From: Silvania hatchlandensis
GTDB taxonomy: Bacteria; Pseudomonadota; Gammaproteobacteria; Enterobacterales; Enterobacteriaceae
Reading direction: 5' to 3'
DNA length: 64,000 nucleotides
NCBI RefSeq assembly: GCF_025564065.1
Contig: NZ_JAMGZK010000032.1
Location: 1 to 64,000 of the forward strand
The position numbers and the translations under genes are program-made. This document shows, one piece after another, positions 25,681 to 36,619 of the stretch (positions are counted from its first letter, which is position 1; each line of letters starts with the position of its first letter). Below the pieces are notes generated by a model, which made no database searches, was not told where the DNA came from, and was given only the letters and a program-made list of their open reading frames with translations.

Positions 25681-25712
25681 CGTAGGCCGGGCAAGCACCA
25701 GCGCCACCCGGC
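25681..25712. repeat. REP-type palindrome downstream of metE
   Basis: CGTAGGCCGGGCAAG and GCGCCACCCGGC form an imperfect REP dyad in the orientation opposite to that at 24141. It closes the right side of the A+T-rich module and lies 9 bp beyond the metE stop. Confidence 0.8.
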
Positions 25713-25721
25713 AATTTCACA

Positions 25722-27983
25722 TTAAGCCTGACGCAGGTTCTGCGCTGCTTTTACCATGTTCGCCAGCGCGCTTAGGGTTTCCGGCCAGCCGCGTGTTTTC
25801 AGACCGCAGTCCGGGTTAACCCACAGACGCTCTGCCGGGATACGCTGCGCCGCTTTTTCCAGCAGGGCTTCAATCCATTCCACGCTCGGGACGTTCGGGG
25901 AGTGGATGTCGTACACGCCCGGCCCTATTTCGTTCGGGTAGTCGAACTCTTCGAACGACTCCAGCAGCTCCATGTCCGAGCGCGAGGTCTCGATGGTAAT
26001 GACGTCCGCATCCAGCGCCGCAATGGAATCCATGATGTCGTTGAATTCGCAGTAACACATGTGGGTGTGGATCTGGGTGTCATCTTTCGCCACTGCGGCG
26101 TTGATACGGAAGGCTTCCACGCCCCACGCCAGATAAGCATCCCAGTCGCTGCGACGCAGCGGCAGGCCTTCGCGCAGCGCCGGTTCGTCAATCTGGATGA
26201 TACCGATACCTGCGGCTTCCAGATCGGCCACTTCATCACGCAACGCAAGGGCAATCTGCTTCGCAATGGTTTCGCGGGTGACATCTTCACGCGGGAAGGA
26301 CCAGCAGAGAATGGTCACCGGACCGGTCAGCATACCTTTCACCGGCTTGTCGGTCAGGGACTGGGCGTACTTCGCCCACTCCACGGTAATCGCTTCCGGA
26401 CGACTGACGTCGCCGATAACCACCGGCGGCTTCACGCAGCGGGAGCCGTAGCTTTGCACCCAACCGTTCTGAGTGAAGACGAAGCCGTCCAGGTGTTCAC
26501 CAAAGTATTCCACCATGTCGTTACGCTCGGCTTCACCGTGTACCAGCACGTCCAGACCTAAGCGCTCCTGCTCAGCAATCGCCTGCTTGATATGTTCGGC
26601 AATGCCGGTGCGGTAGTTGCGCGCATCGAGGTTACCCTTTTTGAAGTCCAGACGCAGGCCGCGGATCTCGGTGGTCTGCGGGAAAGAACCGATAGTGGTG
26701 GTTGGCCACGCTGGCAGGTTGAAGCGCGCACGCTGGGCTTGTGCACGTACTTCGTAGGCGTTTTCACGCTGGCTATCCTGGGCGGTGATGGCCGCCAGAC
26801 GTTGTTCGACTGCCGCATTGTGAACGCGCGTGGAGTGACGACGGGCCTGAATCGGGACGCTCCATTCGGTTATCGCCGCCGTGTCGCCGCTGTTCAGGGC
26901 ATCGCGCAGCAGAGCCAGCTCTTCACATTTTTGCAGGGCGAAGGCAAACCAGCTCTTCACTTCTGCATCCAGACGGGTTTCGACACTCAGGTCGATCGGG
27001 CTGTGCAGCAGGGAGCAGGAAGAAGCCACCCACAGATCACGAAGAGCGACGATGTCTTTAATCTGGGCGTATTTCTCGGTCAGATCCGCACGCCAGACGT
27101 TACGCCCGTTCACCAGGCCGGCAGAGAGCAGCCAGTCGGCTGGCAGACGGTTATGCAGTTCAGCCACATCATCTTTGCCGTGAACGAGGTCCACGTGCAG
27201 ACCCTGCACCGGCAGTGCGGTAATGGTATCAAGATTCGGCGTTACGCCTTCGAAATAGGTGGTCAGCAGCAGCTTCACCTGACCGGTCAGCGCGTCATAC
27301 GCTGGTTGGAACGCGTCCAGCCACGCTTGCGGCAGCTCCAGCACCAGCGCAGGTTCGTCGATTTGCACCCACTCAACGCCGCGTTTCGCCAGCTCACCCA
27401 GCACCTGCTGGTAGACCGGCAGGATATCGTTCAGCAGGCTCAGACGGTCAAACTGCTCACCCTTCACTTTGCCCAGCCACAGGTAAGTTACCGGACCCAG
27501 CAGCACAGGCTTAATCTTGTGGCCCAGCGCCAGCGCTTCGTCCACTTCATCCAGCAGCTGGGTCCAGGTCAGTTTGAACTGCTGGCCTTTAACAAACTCC
27601 GGCACCATGTAGTGGTAGTTGGTGTTAAACCACTTGGTCATTTCAGCGGCGGCAGCGGGCTCACCGCTCGGCGCACGACCGCGGCCAAGGCGGAACAGGG
27701 TGTCGATATCCACCGATCCGTCGCTGTTCTGATGACGAGCCGGCACGTTGCCCAGCAGCAGGCTGGTGGTCAGAACATGGTCGTACCAGGCGAAATCACC
27801 CACCGGCAGCAGATCCACGCCAGCCTGCTTCTGCTGATCCCAGTGACGGGCGCGCAACTCGCGGCCTACCGCCAGCAGTTCTTCACGGCTGGCATTGCCA
27901 GCCCAATAGCTTTCTTGTGCTTTTTTCAGTTCGCGACGCAGACCAACGCGAGGAAAACCAAGAGTGTGATTAATAATTGTCAT
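25722..27983 (-). CDS. metE: Cobalamin-independent methionine synthase
   Basis: Transfers a methyl group from 5-methyltetrahydropteroyltri-L-glutamate to homocysteine, the last step of methionine synthesis without B12. The 753-residue length equals E. coli MetE. Zinc ligands His641 and Cys643 (HMCYCEF) and Cys726 (DCGLKTRGW) are in place. It is divergent from its activator gene metR; the shared intergenic region has a MetJ-type operator. Confidence 0.97.
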   Translation of the reverse strand: MTIINHTLGFPRVGLRRELKKAQESYWAGNASREELLAVGRELRARHWDQQKQAGVDLLPVGDFAWYDHVLTTSLLLGNVPARHQNSDGSVDIDTLFRLGRGRAPSGEPAAAAEMTKWFNTNYHYMVPEFVKGQQFKLTWTQLLDEVDEALALGHKIKPVLLGPVTYLWLGKVKGEQFDRLSLLNDILPVYQQVLGELAKRGVEWVQIDEPALVLELPQAWLDAFQPAYDALTGQVKLLLTTYFEGVTPNLDTITALPVQGLHVDLVHGKDDVAELHNRLPADWLLSAGLVNGRNVWRADLTEKYAQIKDIVALRDLWVASSCSLLHSPIDLSVETRLDAEVKSWFAFALQKCEELALLRDALNSGDTAAITEWSVPIQARRHSTRVHNAAVEQRLAAITAQDSQRENAYEVRAQAQRARFNLPAWPTTTIGSFPQTTEIRGLRLDFKKGNLDARNYRTGIAEHIKQAIAEQERLGLDVLVHGEAERNDMVEYFGEHLDGFVFTQNGWVQSYGSRCVKPPVVIGDVSRPEAITVEWAKYAQSLTDKPVKGMLTGPVTILCWSFPREDVTRETIAKQIALALRDEVADLEAAGIGIIQIDEPALREGLPLRRSDWDAYLAWGVEAFRINAAVAKDDTQIHTHMCYCEFNDIMDSIAALDADVITIETSRSDMELLESFEEFDYPNEIGPGVYDIHSPNVPSVEWIEALLEKAAQRIPAERLWVNPDCGLKTRGWPETLSALANMVKAAQNLRQA

Positions 27984-28022
27984 CGTGTTGCCCCTTGTGG
28001 AATTTTTAGGATTTAGCCATCC

Positions 28023-28038
28023 AGATGTTTACACATCT
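28023..28038. promoter_or_regulatory. MetJ operator (two met boxes) between metE and metR
   Basis: AGATGTTTACACATCT is two adjacent 8-bp met boxes, each matching the consensus AGACGTCT at six of eight positions, arranged as a dyad. It lies 40 bp from the metE start, so MetJ with S-adenosylmethionine should repress both genes. Confidence 0.75.
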
Positions 28039-28089
28039 ATAATTGGCAGTTACTGTATATTCCTCAAGCGCAAATTGTTCATGGCGAAG

Positions 28090-28102
28090 TGAAGGACTTT
28101 CA
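28090..28102. promoter_or_regulatory. Candidate MetR half-dyad at the metR start
   Basis: TGAAGGACTTTCA fits the MetR consensus TGAA-N5-TTCA exactly. It overlaps the metR ribosome site and first base of its ATG, so the match could reflect translation-start sequence and not regulation. Confidence 0.4.
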
Positions 28103-29055
28103 TGATCGAGATAAAACACCTGAAAACGCTCCAGGCGTTACGGAACTGCGGTTCACTCGCAGCGGCGGCAGCTACGCTGCACCAGACCCAGTCCGCCCTT
28201 TCTCACCAGTTCAGCGATCTGGAACAACGCCTTGGCTTCCGTCTGTTTGTGCGCAAAAGCCAGCCGCTGCGCTTTACGCCGCAGGGCGAAGTGTTGCTCC
28301 AGCTGGCGAATCAGGTGCTGCCGCAGATCGCCAGCGCGCTGCAGGCGTGCAACGAACCACAGCAAACGCGGCTACGCATCGCCATTGAGTGTCACAGCTG
28401 TATTCAGTGGCTGACCCCGGCGCTTGAGAATTTCCGCCAGAACTGGCCGCAAGTGGAGATGGACTTTAAATCGGGCGTGACCTTCGATCCGCAGCCCTCC
28501 CTGACGCAGGGCGAGCTGGACCTGGTGATGACCTCAGATATTCTGCCGCGCAGCGGTCTGCACTATTCGCCGATGTTTGATTATGAAGTGCGGCTGGTGT
28601 TGGCTCCGGACCATCCGCTGGCGGCAAAAACGCGCGTGACGCCGGAAGATCTGGCTACCGAAACGCTACTGATCTACCCGGTTCAGCGCAGTCGCCTCGA
28701 TATCTGGCGTCACTTTTTACAGCCGGCAGGCATCAACCCACAGCTGAAAAGCGTGGATAACACCCTGCTGCTGGTGCAGATGGTGGCGGCGAGAATGGGG
28801 ATTGCGGCGCTGCCCCACTGGGTGGTTGAGAGCTTTGAACGCCAGGGTCTGGTGGTGACCAAAACCCTGGGCGAGGGATTGTGGAGCCGGTTGTACTCCG
28901 CCGTGCGCGATGGCGAGCAGCGCCAACCGGTTACCGAGGCCTTTATTCGCTCAGCGCGGAATCACGCTTGCGACCATCTGCCGTTTGTGCGGAGCGCGGA
29001 GCGACCCAACGGCGATGCACCCACAGTGAAGCCAGGATCACCGTCCCCCCAATAA
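28102..29055 (+). CDS. metR: LysR-family transcriptional regulator MetR
   Basis: Homocysteine-responsive activator of metE and other methionine genes. The 317-residue length equals E. coli MetR. The LysR-type winged helix-turn-helix is at about residues 1-60 ([16 protein letters not shown] as recognition region) and an effector-binding domain follows. The start follows AAGGAC. Its 3' end runs 113 bp into the convergent bioP gene. Confidence 0.95.
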   Translation: MIEIKHLKTLQALRNCGSLAAAAATLHQTQSALSHQFSDLEQRLGFRLFVRKSQPLRFTPQGEVLLQLANQVLPQIASALQACNEPQQTRLRIAIECHSCIQWLTPALENFRQNWPQVEMDFKSGVTFDPQPSLTQGELDLVMTSDILPRSGLHYSPMFDYEVRLVLAPDHPLAAKTRVTPEDLATETLLIYPVQRSRLDIWRHFLQPAGINPQLKSVDNTLLLVQMVAARMGIAALPHWVVESFERQGLVVTKTLGEGLWSRLYSAVRDGEQRQPVTEAFIRSARNHACDHLPFVRSAERPNGDAPTVKPGSPSPQ

Positions 29056-29842
29056 TAAAGCTCGGCCAGTGGGGTTGTTCCTGCCAGATCGCCAGGTTCA
29101 CCAGCAGGCCAGCCGGGACGTGAACGTTATTCATGATCCCAAGCGTACCGGCGTCCACCTGCGTGGCGCCGTAGTTCCACATAAAGTATCCCAGCCCGGA
29201 AGCGACCACACCCAGCCAGATCAGCACGCTCCACTGTACCGTGGTGGTCGGCAGTTTTTGCGGATTGCCCAGCATAAACCACGCCACGACCGCGACAATA
29301 AGCGCTCCCATATAGAACCAGGCAAAGGCGTTGTGCTGCGGCATCGGATGGATCTCCATCAACCGCTTATAGCCCACCATGCCGATGGCAAAGCTGATGT
29401 TGGCGAGCTGGACGAACATCAGTCCGGTCCAGAAATGATCGCTCACTTTGTCATAACGAATGATGGCCGCACCTGCCACCGCCAGCGCCGCACTCAGCAG
29501 GTAGCCCCAGCGCAGACGGCGTTTACTCATCAGATCGTAGATCAGAGTGATATACAGCGGCGTCAGCACGGTAAACAGCAGGAATTCCGATACCGACAGG
29601 TAGACGTAAGCGCGGAAGCTGAACAGATACATGATGCCGAGCTGCATAGCGCCCACCAGCATGTACAGCGAAATGGTTTTCAGCGTTTGCCCGCGCAGGC
29701 GCAGAAACGGCAGAAACACCAGGGCCGCCAATCCGACACGCATCAGCACCGAAAAGTAGCTGTCCACGTGCCCGGCAAGGTATTCACCGATCAGACTGAA
29801 CGAGAAGGCCCACAGAATAGTGGTGATAATGAGTAGCGCCAC
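28943..29842 (-). CDS. bioP: Biotin transporter BioP (EamA family)
   Basis: Inner-membrane transporter with two EamA repeats and about ten hydrophobic segments; 299 residues, as E. coli YigM/BioP, shown there to take up biotin. The start is GTG at 29842. The C-terminal 37 or so codons overlap the metR 3' end on the other strand. A perfect 17-bp dyad sits over the probable promoter at 29887-29903. Confidence 0.88.
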   Translation of the reverse strand: MALLIITTILWAFSFSLIGEYLAGHVDSYFSVLMRVGLAALVFLPFLRLRGQTLKTISLYMLVGAMQLGIMYLFSFRAYVYLSVSEFLLFTVLTPLYITLIYDLMSKRRLRWGYLLSAALAVAGAAIIRYDKVSDHFWTGLMFVQLANISFAIGMVGYKRLMEIHPMPQHNAFAWFYMGALIVAVVAWFMLGNPQKLPTTTVQWSVLIWLGVVASGLGYFMWNYGATQVDAGTLGIMNNVHVPAGLLVNLAIWQEQPHWPSFIIGGTVILASLWVHRRWVAPRSAQTADGRKRDSALSE

Positions 29843-29886
29843 AATGCTTGTCTCTCAGGAAGAAGGACAGGCATTGTAGCGAACTC

Positions 29887-29903
29887 TTCAGTTGACAACT
29901 GAA
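29887..29903. promoter_or_regulatory. Unassigned 17-bp dyad over the bioP promoter
   Basis: TTCAGTTGACAACTGAA is perfectly symmetric around its central base. It covers the probable -35 of bioP, whose -10 (TACAAT on the minus strand) is at 29873-29878. It does not look like a BirA site. A repressor operator is the simplest reading. Confidence 0.5.
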
Positions 29904-29924
29904 CACTAAATAACCAAATGAAGA

Positions 29925-30725
29925 TTATTCAAGGAACAGCTTACGCAGGTAACTCGGTACGGCGTTGTCGCCATTGGTGCCAATCACTTCCAGCTCCGGG
30001 TGCAGATCTTTCAGGCGCTGGTGCGCGTTTTCCATGATGCAGCCTTTACCCGCCATCGACAGCATCTCGGCGTCGTTCATGCCGTCACCAAACGCGATGC
30101 AATCCTGCAGGCTAAAGCCCAGGCGTTTGGCGACCGCTTCCAGCGCATGGCCTTTGGAAACCCCGCCCGCCATCACTTCCAGACAGGTCAGCGTGGAGAA
30201 GCTGACGTTAACCCGATCGCCCCAGCGGGCATTGATCGCCTGCTCCAGCGGCAGCAGCGCTTCGTGGGTGTCGGTGGTGAAGAACACTTTGCTGATACCT
30301 TCTGGCTCCAGCAGGCCCGGCTCATAGAGGGCGTAGTTAAAGACCGCTTCTTTGAAGAAACGCATCTCGTCCGGGCGGTGGCGGTTCATAAACCATTCAT
30401 CATCACGATAAACGTTGGTGATGATATCGGGATTGTTGTGCACCACGCCGAACAGGTCGGCGGCGATATCGCGATCGAGGTTATGGGTGAAGATCAGATT
30501 ACCGTCAAGATCGTGCACGCGGGCACCGTTGGAGGTGATCATGTAGGATTTGATCTCCAGATTATCGCGGATCTGCCCCACATCGACGTGATGGCGGCCC
30601 GTCGCGAAAACAAAATTCACGCCGCGGGCAGTCAGGAGTTTTAAGGTTTCTTTCGCGTAAGGCGATAAGGTGTGGTCGGGAGAGAGCAGCGTGCCATCTA
30701 AGTCAGACGCGACAACCTGGTACAT
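29925..30725 (-). CDS. yigL: Cof-type HAD phosphatase YigL
   Basis: HAD-superfamily phosphatase (subclass IIB), active in E. coli on pyridoxal phosphate and sugar phosphates. The start at ATG 30725 gives 266 residues as in E. coli, with nucleophile Asp8 and Asp10 in SDLDGT and the late GDGMNDAEM metal-binding motif. Upstream in-frame codons belong to pldB. In Salmonella and E. coli a processed pldB-yigL transcript is stabilised by the small RNA SgrS, relieving sugar-phosphate stress; the 25-bp pldB-yigL gap agrees with cotranscription. Confidence 0.93.
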   Translation of the reverse strand: MYQVVASDLDGTLLSPDHTLSPYAKETLKLLTARGVNFVFATGRHHVDVGQIRDNLEIKSYMITSNGARVHDLDGNLIFTHNLDRDIAADLFGVVHNNPDIITNVYRDDEWFMNRHRPDEMRFFKEAVFNYALYEPGLLEPEGISKVFFTTDTHEALLPLEQAINARWGDRVNVSFSTLTCLEVMAGGVSKGHALEAVAKRLGFSLQDCIAFGDGMNDAEMLSMAGKGCIMENAHQRLKDLHPELEVIGTNGDNAVPSYLRKLFLE

Positions 30726-30750
30726 AGGAAAATTTAACCTCTGGTGAATA

Positions 30751-31743
30751 TCAGTTATGCCTGTCGAAAAAATCGACGATGGCGTGGAGTGCGACTGAGC
30801 GCATGGCGTCCTTTTCGAAAAGGATCTCATGGTACGCGCCGTTTATGACCAGTGGTTTACCCCCGTCACAAGGGTATCCGACTGCGGCTCGCTGTTCACA
30901 AAAGCGTTCGTGCATGCGGTTATCCACTACCTGCTCCTCTTCTGCCTGAAGCAAGAGCATCGGGGTGTCATCCTGACCGGCGCCAGCCAGCGCCTCTTCC
31001 CCCGCCAGAATGCCTTCACGCACCCAGTGGTAAGTTGGACCGCCGACGCGTAAGCGGGGTTCATCCGCGTAAAAGCGCAGGTTTCGACGATAACGCTGCC
31101 GACTGTGGGTTAACACGTTAAGGGCAAACGGCAGTGCACGCCAGCGTCCGGTGCCAATGGCGTAGCCTTCGCGAACGCGCTGATGGCCCTCAGCCCAGTC
31201 GAGAATATGGCGTACCATCCACTCCGGCAGGCGCATTACGATGCCAAACATCGGGGCGCTCAGCGCAATGGCATCACACTGATGGGGATGACGCTGCAAA
31301 AACAGCGTGGCAATCGCGCCCCCCATCGAGTGCGCCAGAATAAACCGTTTTCGCCACGGCCCAGGCTGCACTTCCTGCTGCCAGAAGGCGGCAAAATCAT
31401 CGACGTAATCGCTGAATTTACTCACATGGCCCCGGTGCGTATCGGACAACATGCGCCCGGAACGCCCCTGACCACGGTGATCGATAATCAGCACGTCAAA
31501 ACCGAGGTGGAAAAGGTCGTAGGCCAGCTCGGCGTACTTCACGTAGCTTTCGATACGCCCAGGGCAGACAACAATCACCGAATCATGGCTTTCTGCCCGA
31601 AAACGCACAAAGCGTACCGGCACATCATCAACGCCCGTGAACCCGCCCTCTTCGCGCTGGCGCCAGAAATCGGTCAGTGGCCCCATGGAGAAAGCAGCAA
31701 ATGCCTTTTCTCGTGTTTCCCAGTCCGTTTTCTGCTGAAACAT
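30751..31743 (-). CDS. pldB: Lysophospholipase L2
   Basis: Alpha/beta hydrolase that cleaves 2-acyl lysophospholipids at the inner membrane. The product has 330 residues from ATG 31743; E. coli PldB has 340, the difference being mostly a missing C-terminal tail. Nucleophile Ser139 lies in AHSMGG, and a late histidine (His305, AYHEILFE) completes the triad. An earlier TTG in frame has no ribosome site. It is divergent from rhtB and upstream of yigL. Confidence 0.92.
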   Translation of the reverse strand: MFQQKTDWETREKAFAAFSMGPLTDFWRQREEGGFTGVDDVPVRFVRFRAESHDSVIVVCPGRIESYVKYAELAYDLFHLGFDVLIIDHRGQGRSGRMLSDTHRGHVSKFSDYVDDFAAFWQQEVQPGPWRKRFILAHSMGGAIATLFLQRHPHQCDAIALSAPMFGIVMRLPEWMVRHILDWAEGHQRVREGYAIGTGRWRALPFALNVLTHSRQRYRRNLRFYADEPRLRVGGPTYHWVREGILAGEEALAGAGQDDTPMLLLQAEEEQVVDNRMHERFCEQRAAVGYPCDGGKPLVINGAYHEILFEKDAMRSVALHAIVDFFDRHN

Positions 31744-31852
31744 TGGATTTGTGCACCTGTAAGCCAAGGAATATCGTTTTTTCGTGACGGGTCACAAAAT
31801 GACTCAACATTAGCGTATTGTGGCATAAAAATAGACGATTCGGGAGTTTCAA

Positions 31853-32473
31853 ATGACCTTAGAGTGGTGGTTCGCTTACCTGCTGACATCCATCATCCTT
31901 AGCCTTTCCCCGGGCTCCGGGGCAATCAACACCATGACCACAGCGATGAATCACGGCTATCGCGGCGCGGCGGCATCGATTGCTGGATTGCAGACCGGGC
32001 TGGCCATTCATATTGTGCTGGTGGGCGTAGGGCTGGGCACGCTGTTCTCCCGTTCGGTACTGGCCTTTGAAGTGCTGAAATGGGCGGGCGCGGCGTATCT
32101 TATCTGGCTGGGAATTCAACAGTGGCGCGCCGCTGGCGCTATCGATCTGAACACGATGGCCCAGACGCAAAGCCGGGGTCGACTGTTTAAACGCGCGGTG
32201 TTTGTCAACCTGACCAACCCGAAGAGCATCGTCTTCCTTGCTGCCCTGTTCCCGCAGTTTATCGTGCCGCATCAGCCCCAGCTCGCGCAGTACGCGGTAC
32301 TCGGCGTGACGACGATTGTGGTCGATATTATCGTGATGATTGGCTATGCCACGCTGGCAACGCGGATTGCGACATGGATTAAAGGGCCTCGTCAGATGAA
32401 GGCCCTGAATAAAGTGTTCGGGTCGCTGTTTATGCTGGTGGGGGCGCTGTTGGCCTCAGCCCGGCATGCTTAG
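31853..32473 (+). CDS. rhtB: Homoserine/homoserine lactone efflux protein
   Basis: LysE-family exporter of 206 residues, same length and nearly the same sequence as E. coli RhtB. The family signature [13 protein letters not shown] near residues 16-29 and six hydrophobic segments are visible. GGGAG precedes the ATG. Its stop overlaps that of the convergent rhtC by 4 bp. Confidence 0.95.
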   Translation: MTLEWWFAYLLTSIILSLSPGSGAINTMTTAMNHGYRGAAASIAGLQTGLAIHIVLVGVGLGTLFSRSVLAFEVLKWAGAAYLIWLGIQQWRAAGAIDLNTMAQTQSRGRLFKRAVFVNLTNPKSIVFLAALFPQFIVPHQPQLAQYAVLGVTTIVVDIIVMIGYATLATRIATWIKGPRQMKALNKVFGSLFMLVGALLASARHA

Positions 32474-33090
32474 CGCGACAGAATGAGATGAATACCGAAG
32501 CCGGTGAATAACGCACCGGCAACGCCGTCAATCCACTTCGCCAGTCGTTGATAACCGCGACGCATCGACGGTAACGCAAACAGGCTGGCCACCACGGTAA
32601 ACCAGGCGAAGGTTTCCAGCACGATCAGCAGGAAAATCCCCCAGCGCGCGCCGACGCCCACACTGTCGCCGACGAACAGGGAAAAGACCGATCCGAAATA
32701 GATAATCGCTTTTGGGTTCGCGAGGTTAGTCAGCAGCCCTTTCACAAAGCTCCGCCCGCCCGACGCGAGTTCCACCTTCGGTTCCGCTGCCGTGCTGTCC
32801 TCTTTCTTCAGCGCGCCGCGCAGCATCTGGTAACCCATCCAGCACAGATACAGACCGCCGCCGACCATAATGATGGTATGCAGCCATGCCATTTTCTCGA
32901 GGATCAGGTTCAGGCCAAGCAGCGCAACCGCCGCCCAAACCATGACGCCGAGGGTAATGCCCAGCACGCCCATCATCGCCTCTTTACGGGAACGGCTTAC
33001 CGCCGTTTGCGAGACAAAGAAAAAGTCGGGGCCAGGGCTCATCAGCGCCACAATGTGCACCAGCGCCACAGTCAGAAACAGGGTTAACAT
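32470..33090 (-). CDS. rhtC: Threonine efflux protein
   Basis: LysE-family exporter of 206 residues matching E. coli RhtC. The signature [12 protein letters not shown] is at 15-26. It is a paralogue of rhtB beside it but encoded on the opposite strand. It lies 61 bp downstream of recQ on the same strand as recQ's reverse neighbour order in E. coli (recQ-rhtC-rhtB). Confidence 0.94.
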   Translation of the reverse strand: MLTLFLTVALVHIVALMSPGPDFFFVSQTAVSRSRKEAMMGVLGITLGVMVWAAVALLGLNLILEKMAWLHTIIMVGGGLYLCWMGYQMLRGALKKEDSTAAEPKVELASGGRSFVKGLLTNLANPKAIIYFGSVFSLFVGDSVGVGARWGIFLLIVLETFAWFTVVASLFALPSMRRGYQRLAKWIDGVAGALFTGFGIHLILSR

Positions 33091-33151
33091 AATTAACTCG
33101 CGGGGGAATAGTTCAGTGAGTCATCATCCTGGCACTTTTTCGCCCGGCTGA

Positions 33152-34981
33152 CTACTCCTCATCATCACCGTCAGCATGGGAACGAATAAGGGCCATAAAC
33201 TCTTTGCCAAAACGCTCCAGCTTGCGGGTACCAACACCGTTAACGCTGAGCATTTCGCTGGCGCTGAGCGGCATCTGCTCGGCCATCTCAATCAGCGTGG
33301 CGTCGTTGAACACCACATACGGCGGGATATTCTCTTCGTCAGCAATGGCTTTGCGCAGCTTACGCAGCTTGGCGAACAGCTTGCGGTCGTAATTACCGCC
33401 GTAGGATTTCTGCATCACGCGCGGCTTAAGGGCCACCACGCGCGGTACGGCAAGCTGCAGCTCTACCACGCCGCGCAGCACCGGGCGGGCGGCTTCCGTC
33501 AGCTGCAGTGCGGAATGCTGGGCAATATTTTGCGTAGCCAATCCCAGATGAATAAGCTGACGGATAATGCTGACCCAGTGCTCGTGGCTGTTCTCTTTGC
33601 CAATACCGTACACCGGCAGCTTATCGTGGCCCATCTCGCGGATACGCTGGTTATTCGCCCCGCGCAGCACTTCCACCACGTAACCCATCCCAAAGCGCTG
33701 ATTAACGCGTCCGATGGTGGATAACGCTTTACGCGCGTCCATCAGCCCATCGTACTGCTTGGGCGGGTCGAGGCAGATATCGCAGTTGCCGCACGACGCC
33801 TGACGACCTTCACCAAAGTAGTTCAGCAGCACCAGACGGCGGCAGGTTTGCGCCTCGGCAAAAGCGCCCATCGCATTGAGCTTATGACGCTCAATATCCA
33901 GCAGCGCCCCGGCGGGCTTCTCTTCCAGGCAGCGGCGCAGCCAGGCCATATCGGCCGGATCGTAAAACAGCATCGCCTCGGCCGGCAGGCCATCACGCCC
34001 GGCGCGGCCCGTCTCCTGATAGTAGGATTCGATATTGCGCGGAATGTCGAAATGCACCACAAAGCGCACGTTCGGTTTGTTAATGCCCATACCAAAGGCG
34101 ACGGTCGCCACCACAATTTGCAGATCGTCGCGCTGGAACTTCTCCTGCACCTCGGCACGGATGTGGTTTTCCAGCCCGGCATGGTAAGCCGCCGCGCTAA
34201 AACCCCGACTCTGCAGACGGGCGGCGGTGTCTTCCACTTTTGCCCGGCTGTTACAGTAGATAATGCCCGACTTGCCGCGCTGCTCCTGCACGTAGCGCAG
34301 GAGCTGATCCAGCGGCTTAAACTTTTCCATCAGCATGTAGCGAATGTTCGGGCGATCGAAGCTGCTGACCTGAATCAGCGGATCGTCGAGCCCCAGCAGG
34401 CGCGCGATATCAAGACGGGTGGTGTCATCGGCGGTGGCGGTGAGCGCCATAAACGGCACGGCCGGGAAGCGCTGACGCAGCTGGCCGAGGGCGGCATATT
34501 CCGGGCGGAAATCATGTCCCCACTGGGAAATACAGTGGGCTTCGTCCACCGCCACCAGCAACGGATTCCAGTGCGTCAGATGCTCAAGAAAGTTATCCAG
34601 CATCAGACGTTCCGGCGCGATATACAGCAGGCGGATCTGCCCGCTACGGCAACCGGCCATCACCTCCTGCTGCTGCTCTCGGGTTTGCGTCGAGTTCAGA
34701 CAGGCCGCCGACACGCCGTTGGCCAGCAGCTGGTCCACCTGATCTTTCATCAGCGAGATCAGGGGCGATACCACGATGGTCAGGCCATTCAGTACCAGCG
34801 CAGGCACCTGATAGCATAAGGATTTGCCACCGCCGGTGGGCATGACCACCAGACAATCGCGACCGGTCAGGGCAGCATTAATGATGGTTTCCTGGCCCGG
34901 GCGAAACTGCTGGTAGCCAAAGGTTTCATGTAAAACCTGTTTAGCCAGCAACTCCTGATTCACAACTTCCGCCTGCACCAC
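33152..34981 (-). CDS. recQ: ATP-dependent DNA helicase RecQ
   Basis: 3'-5' DNA helicase for recombination and fork repair. The 609-residue length equals E. coli RecQ. Walker A (TGGGKS, about 49-54), DEAH box ([14 protein letters not shown], near 145-158), four zinc-binding cysteines (C near 380, then SCGNCDIC) and a C-terminal HRDC domain are visible. The start is GTG at 34981, preceded by GGGG; a second GTG follows directly. Confidence 0.96.
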   Translation of the reverse strand: MVQAEVVNQELLAKQVLHETFGYQQFRPGQETIINAALTGRDCLVVMPTGGGKSLCYQVPALVLNGLTIVVSPLISLMKDQVDQLLANGVSAACLNSTQTREQQQEVMAGCRSGQIRLLYIAPERLMLDNFLEHLTHWNPLLVAVDEAHCISQWGHDFRPEYAALGQLRQRFPAVPFMALTATADDTTRLDIARLLGLDDPLIQVSSFDRPNIRYMLMEKFKPLDQLLRYVQEQRGKSGIIYCNSRAKVEDTAARLQSRGFSAAAYHAGLENHIRAEVQEKFQRDDLQIVVATVAFGMGINKPNVRFVVHFDIPRNIESYYQETGRAGRDGLPAEAMLFYDPADMAWLRRCLEEKPAGALLDIERHKLNAMGAFAEAQTCRRLVLLNYFGEGRQASCGNCDICLDPPKQYDGLMDARKALSTIGRVNQRFGMGYVVEVLRGANNQRIREMGHDKLPVYGIGKENSHEHWVSIIRQLIHLGLATQNIAQHSALQLTEAARPVLRGVVELQLAVPRVVALKPRVMQKSYGGNYDRKLFAKLRKLRKAIADEENIPPYVVFNDATLIEMAEQMPLSASEMLSVNGVGTRKLERFGKEFMALIRSHADGDDEE

Positions 34982-35002
34982 ATCAACCCCATTTGCCTGA
35001 AA

Positions 35003-35030
35003 TAAAAACAGGCGCTATTTTCAGCGCCTG
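35003..35030 (-). terminator. Rho-independent terminator after pldA
   Basis: On the minus strand an 8-bp stem (CAGGCGCT paired with AGCGCCTG) is followed by a T run. It lies between the pldA stop and the recQ start. Confidence 0.85.
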
Positions 35031-35072
35031 CGAGAGAAACTTCAACGTTTAAGACAAAAACATTCGAGGAGG

Positions 35073-35942
35073 CTAGAAAAGATCGTTCAGCATCACGCCC
35101 ACGCCGACGCGCGTCTGATTGAAATTGTAATCGATCAGCGACTCGCCATAGCCGCTGTAGACCTGCGTATACAGGCGAACGTGTCGGGTTAGCGGGTAGC
35201 TCACCCCCACTTCTGCCCCGCCGTAGCCGCTGTTCCAGTTGTACTGTCCCTTCACGCTGAGCACCGCTTCGCCCAGCTGATAGCCGACCCGCAGCTGGTA
35301 GTAACCCATGTATTTGGTGATATCCGGGTTATCGTCGGTATTGCCAATCACATACCAGGGTTTGACTTCGACCAGCCAGTTATTGTTTTGCGCCATCAGG
35401 CGGGTATAGAGGCGGTTCCAGCTGCGCGAAGTGGGATCGGAGCGGCCGTTGGATTGGTGGTTGTAGCCAAACTCCACGTCGCGTAGCGTCCAGCCGCCCA
35501 GCGAGTAATCGGTGGCGAACCCGAGGAACAGCTGCGGTTCATAGTTGGTTTCACGGAACGGCGAAGACTCATCGCTGTTGGACAATTGCCACCAGGAGCG
35601 TTGCGTGTAGGAGCCACCCAGCAGCGAGTTGGGCCCGAGGATCCCGCGCCACAGCGGGAACGCGAGGCTCAGCTGGAATTTCACCTCATCTTTACGCGCA
35701 TTGTCGACCCAGTCATAGGTGCTTATCGCTTCTTTATTGAGATCGCTGGTAGCGGTGTAGATCAGATAATTGCTGTCATAGGGATAGAGCGTGAACGGGT
35801 TGTCATGCTCCTCCAGCAGGTTGGCGATAATGCTCCCGCGCACTGCTGGGGTATCACTGACCTCCACATTTTTCGCGTCCTGCGCAAAGGTGACAGAAGG
35901 CAGCGCAGCCGCTGCCAGGAACCAGGCCAGATACGTCCGCAT
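35073..35942 (-). CDS. pldA: Outer membrane phospholipase A
   Basis: Beta-barrel phospholipase that removes misplaced phospholipid from the outer leaflet. The start at ATG 35942 gives 289 residues as in E. coli, with a signal peptide at 1-20 ending in TFA-Q. Catalytic residues are conserved: His162, Ser164 and Asn176 in precursor numbering (142, 144, 156 mature). The C-terminal Phe of MLNDLF is the usual barrel-assembly signal. AGGAGAG lies upstream of the chosen start. Confidence 0.95.
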   Translation of the reverse strand: MRTYLAWFLAAAALPSVTFAQDAKNVEVSDTPAVRGSIIANLLEEHDNPFTLYPYDSNYLIYTATSDLNKEAISTYDWVDNARKDEVKFQLSLAFPLWRGILGPNSLLGGSYTQRSWWQLSNSDESSPFRETNYEPQLFLGFATDYSLGGWTLRDVEFGYNHQSNGRSDPTSRSWNRLYTRLMAQNNNWLVEVKPWYVIGNTDDNPDITKYMGYYQLRVGYQLGEAVLSVKGQYNWNSGYGGAEVGVSYPLTRHVRLYTQVYSGYGESLIDYNFNQTRVGVGVMLNDLF

Positions 35943-36100
35943 CGGTGGTGCTCTCCTGCAAAGTCGTTTTAATGAAGAATTATTTTGAATCAATTTAACA
36001 TATTTGACGATTAGCGGCTTTACCTCTGCTCCTAATGTGGAAATTCACATTAATGAGGAATAAAATCAACATCCTCTTAACAAAAAGGATGTGACGTGCC

Positions 36101-36568
36101 ATGTCAGCCACGCTTACTGCCGAACAAGTGCTTAAGCTTGTCGGCGAGATCTTCGTCTACCACATGCCGTTCAACCGTGCGCTGGGCCTGGAGCTGGAAC
36201 GCTACGAGAAAGATTTTGCTCAGCTCAGCTTTAACAACCAGCCGATGATGGTCGGCAATTGGGCGCAAAGCATTCTTCATGGCGGGGTGATCGCCTCCGC
36301 GCTGGACGTGGCCGCCGGGCTGGTCTGCGTGGGGAGCACCCTGACCCGCCACGACACCATTAACGAAGAGGAACTGCGCCAGCGCCTGTCGCGAATGGGC
36401 ACTATCGATCTGCGCGTCGATTATCTGCGCCCCGGCCGCGGCAATCGCTTCACTGCCAGCAGCAGCCTGCTGCGCGCCGGTAACAAAGTGGCGGTGGCGC
36501 GCGTGGAGTTGCATAACGAAGAGCAGGTTTACATCGCCAGCGCAACCGCCACTTATATGGTGGGTTGA
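36101..36568 (+). CDS. yigI: PaaI-family hotdog thioesterase YigI
   Basis: A 155-residue single-domain hotdog-fold protein, the same length as E. coli YigI. The segment [17 protein letters not shown] is the family's active-site helix. E. coli YigI has been reported as a medium- to long-chain acyl-CoA thioesterase. It is divergent from pldA and 51 bp upstream of rarD. Confidence 0.92.
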   Translation: MSATLTAEQVLKLVGEIFVYHMPFNRALGLELERYEKDFAQLSFNNQPMMVGNWAQSILHGGVIASALDVAAGLVCVGSTLTRHDTINEEELRQRLSRMGTIDLRVDYLRPGRGNRFTASSSLLRAGNKVAVARVELHNEEQVYIASATATYMVG

Positions 36569-36619
36569 GACGGTAAAATCGGGTAAAATTGCGTTACTTT
36601 TTTGTAACGGATTTTCCTG

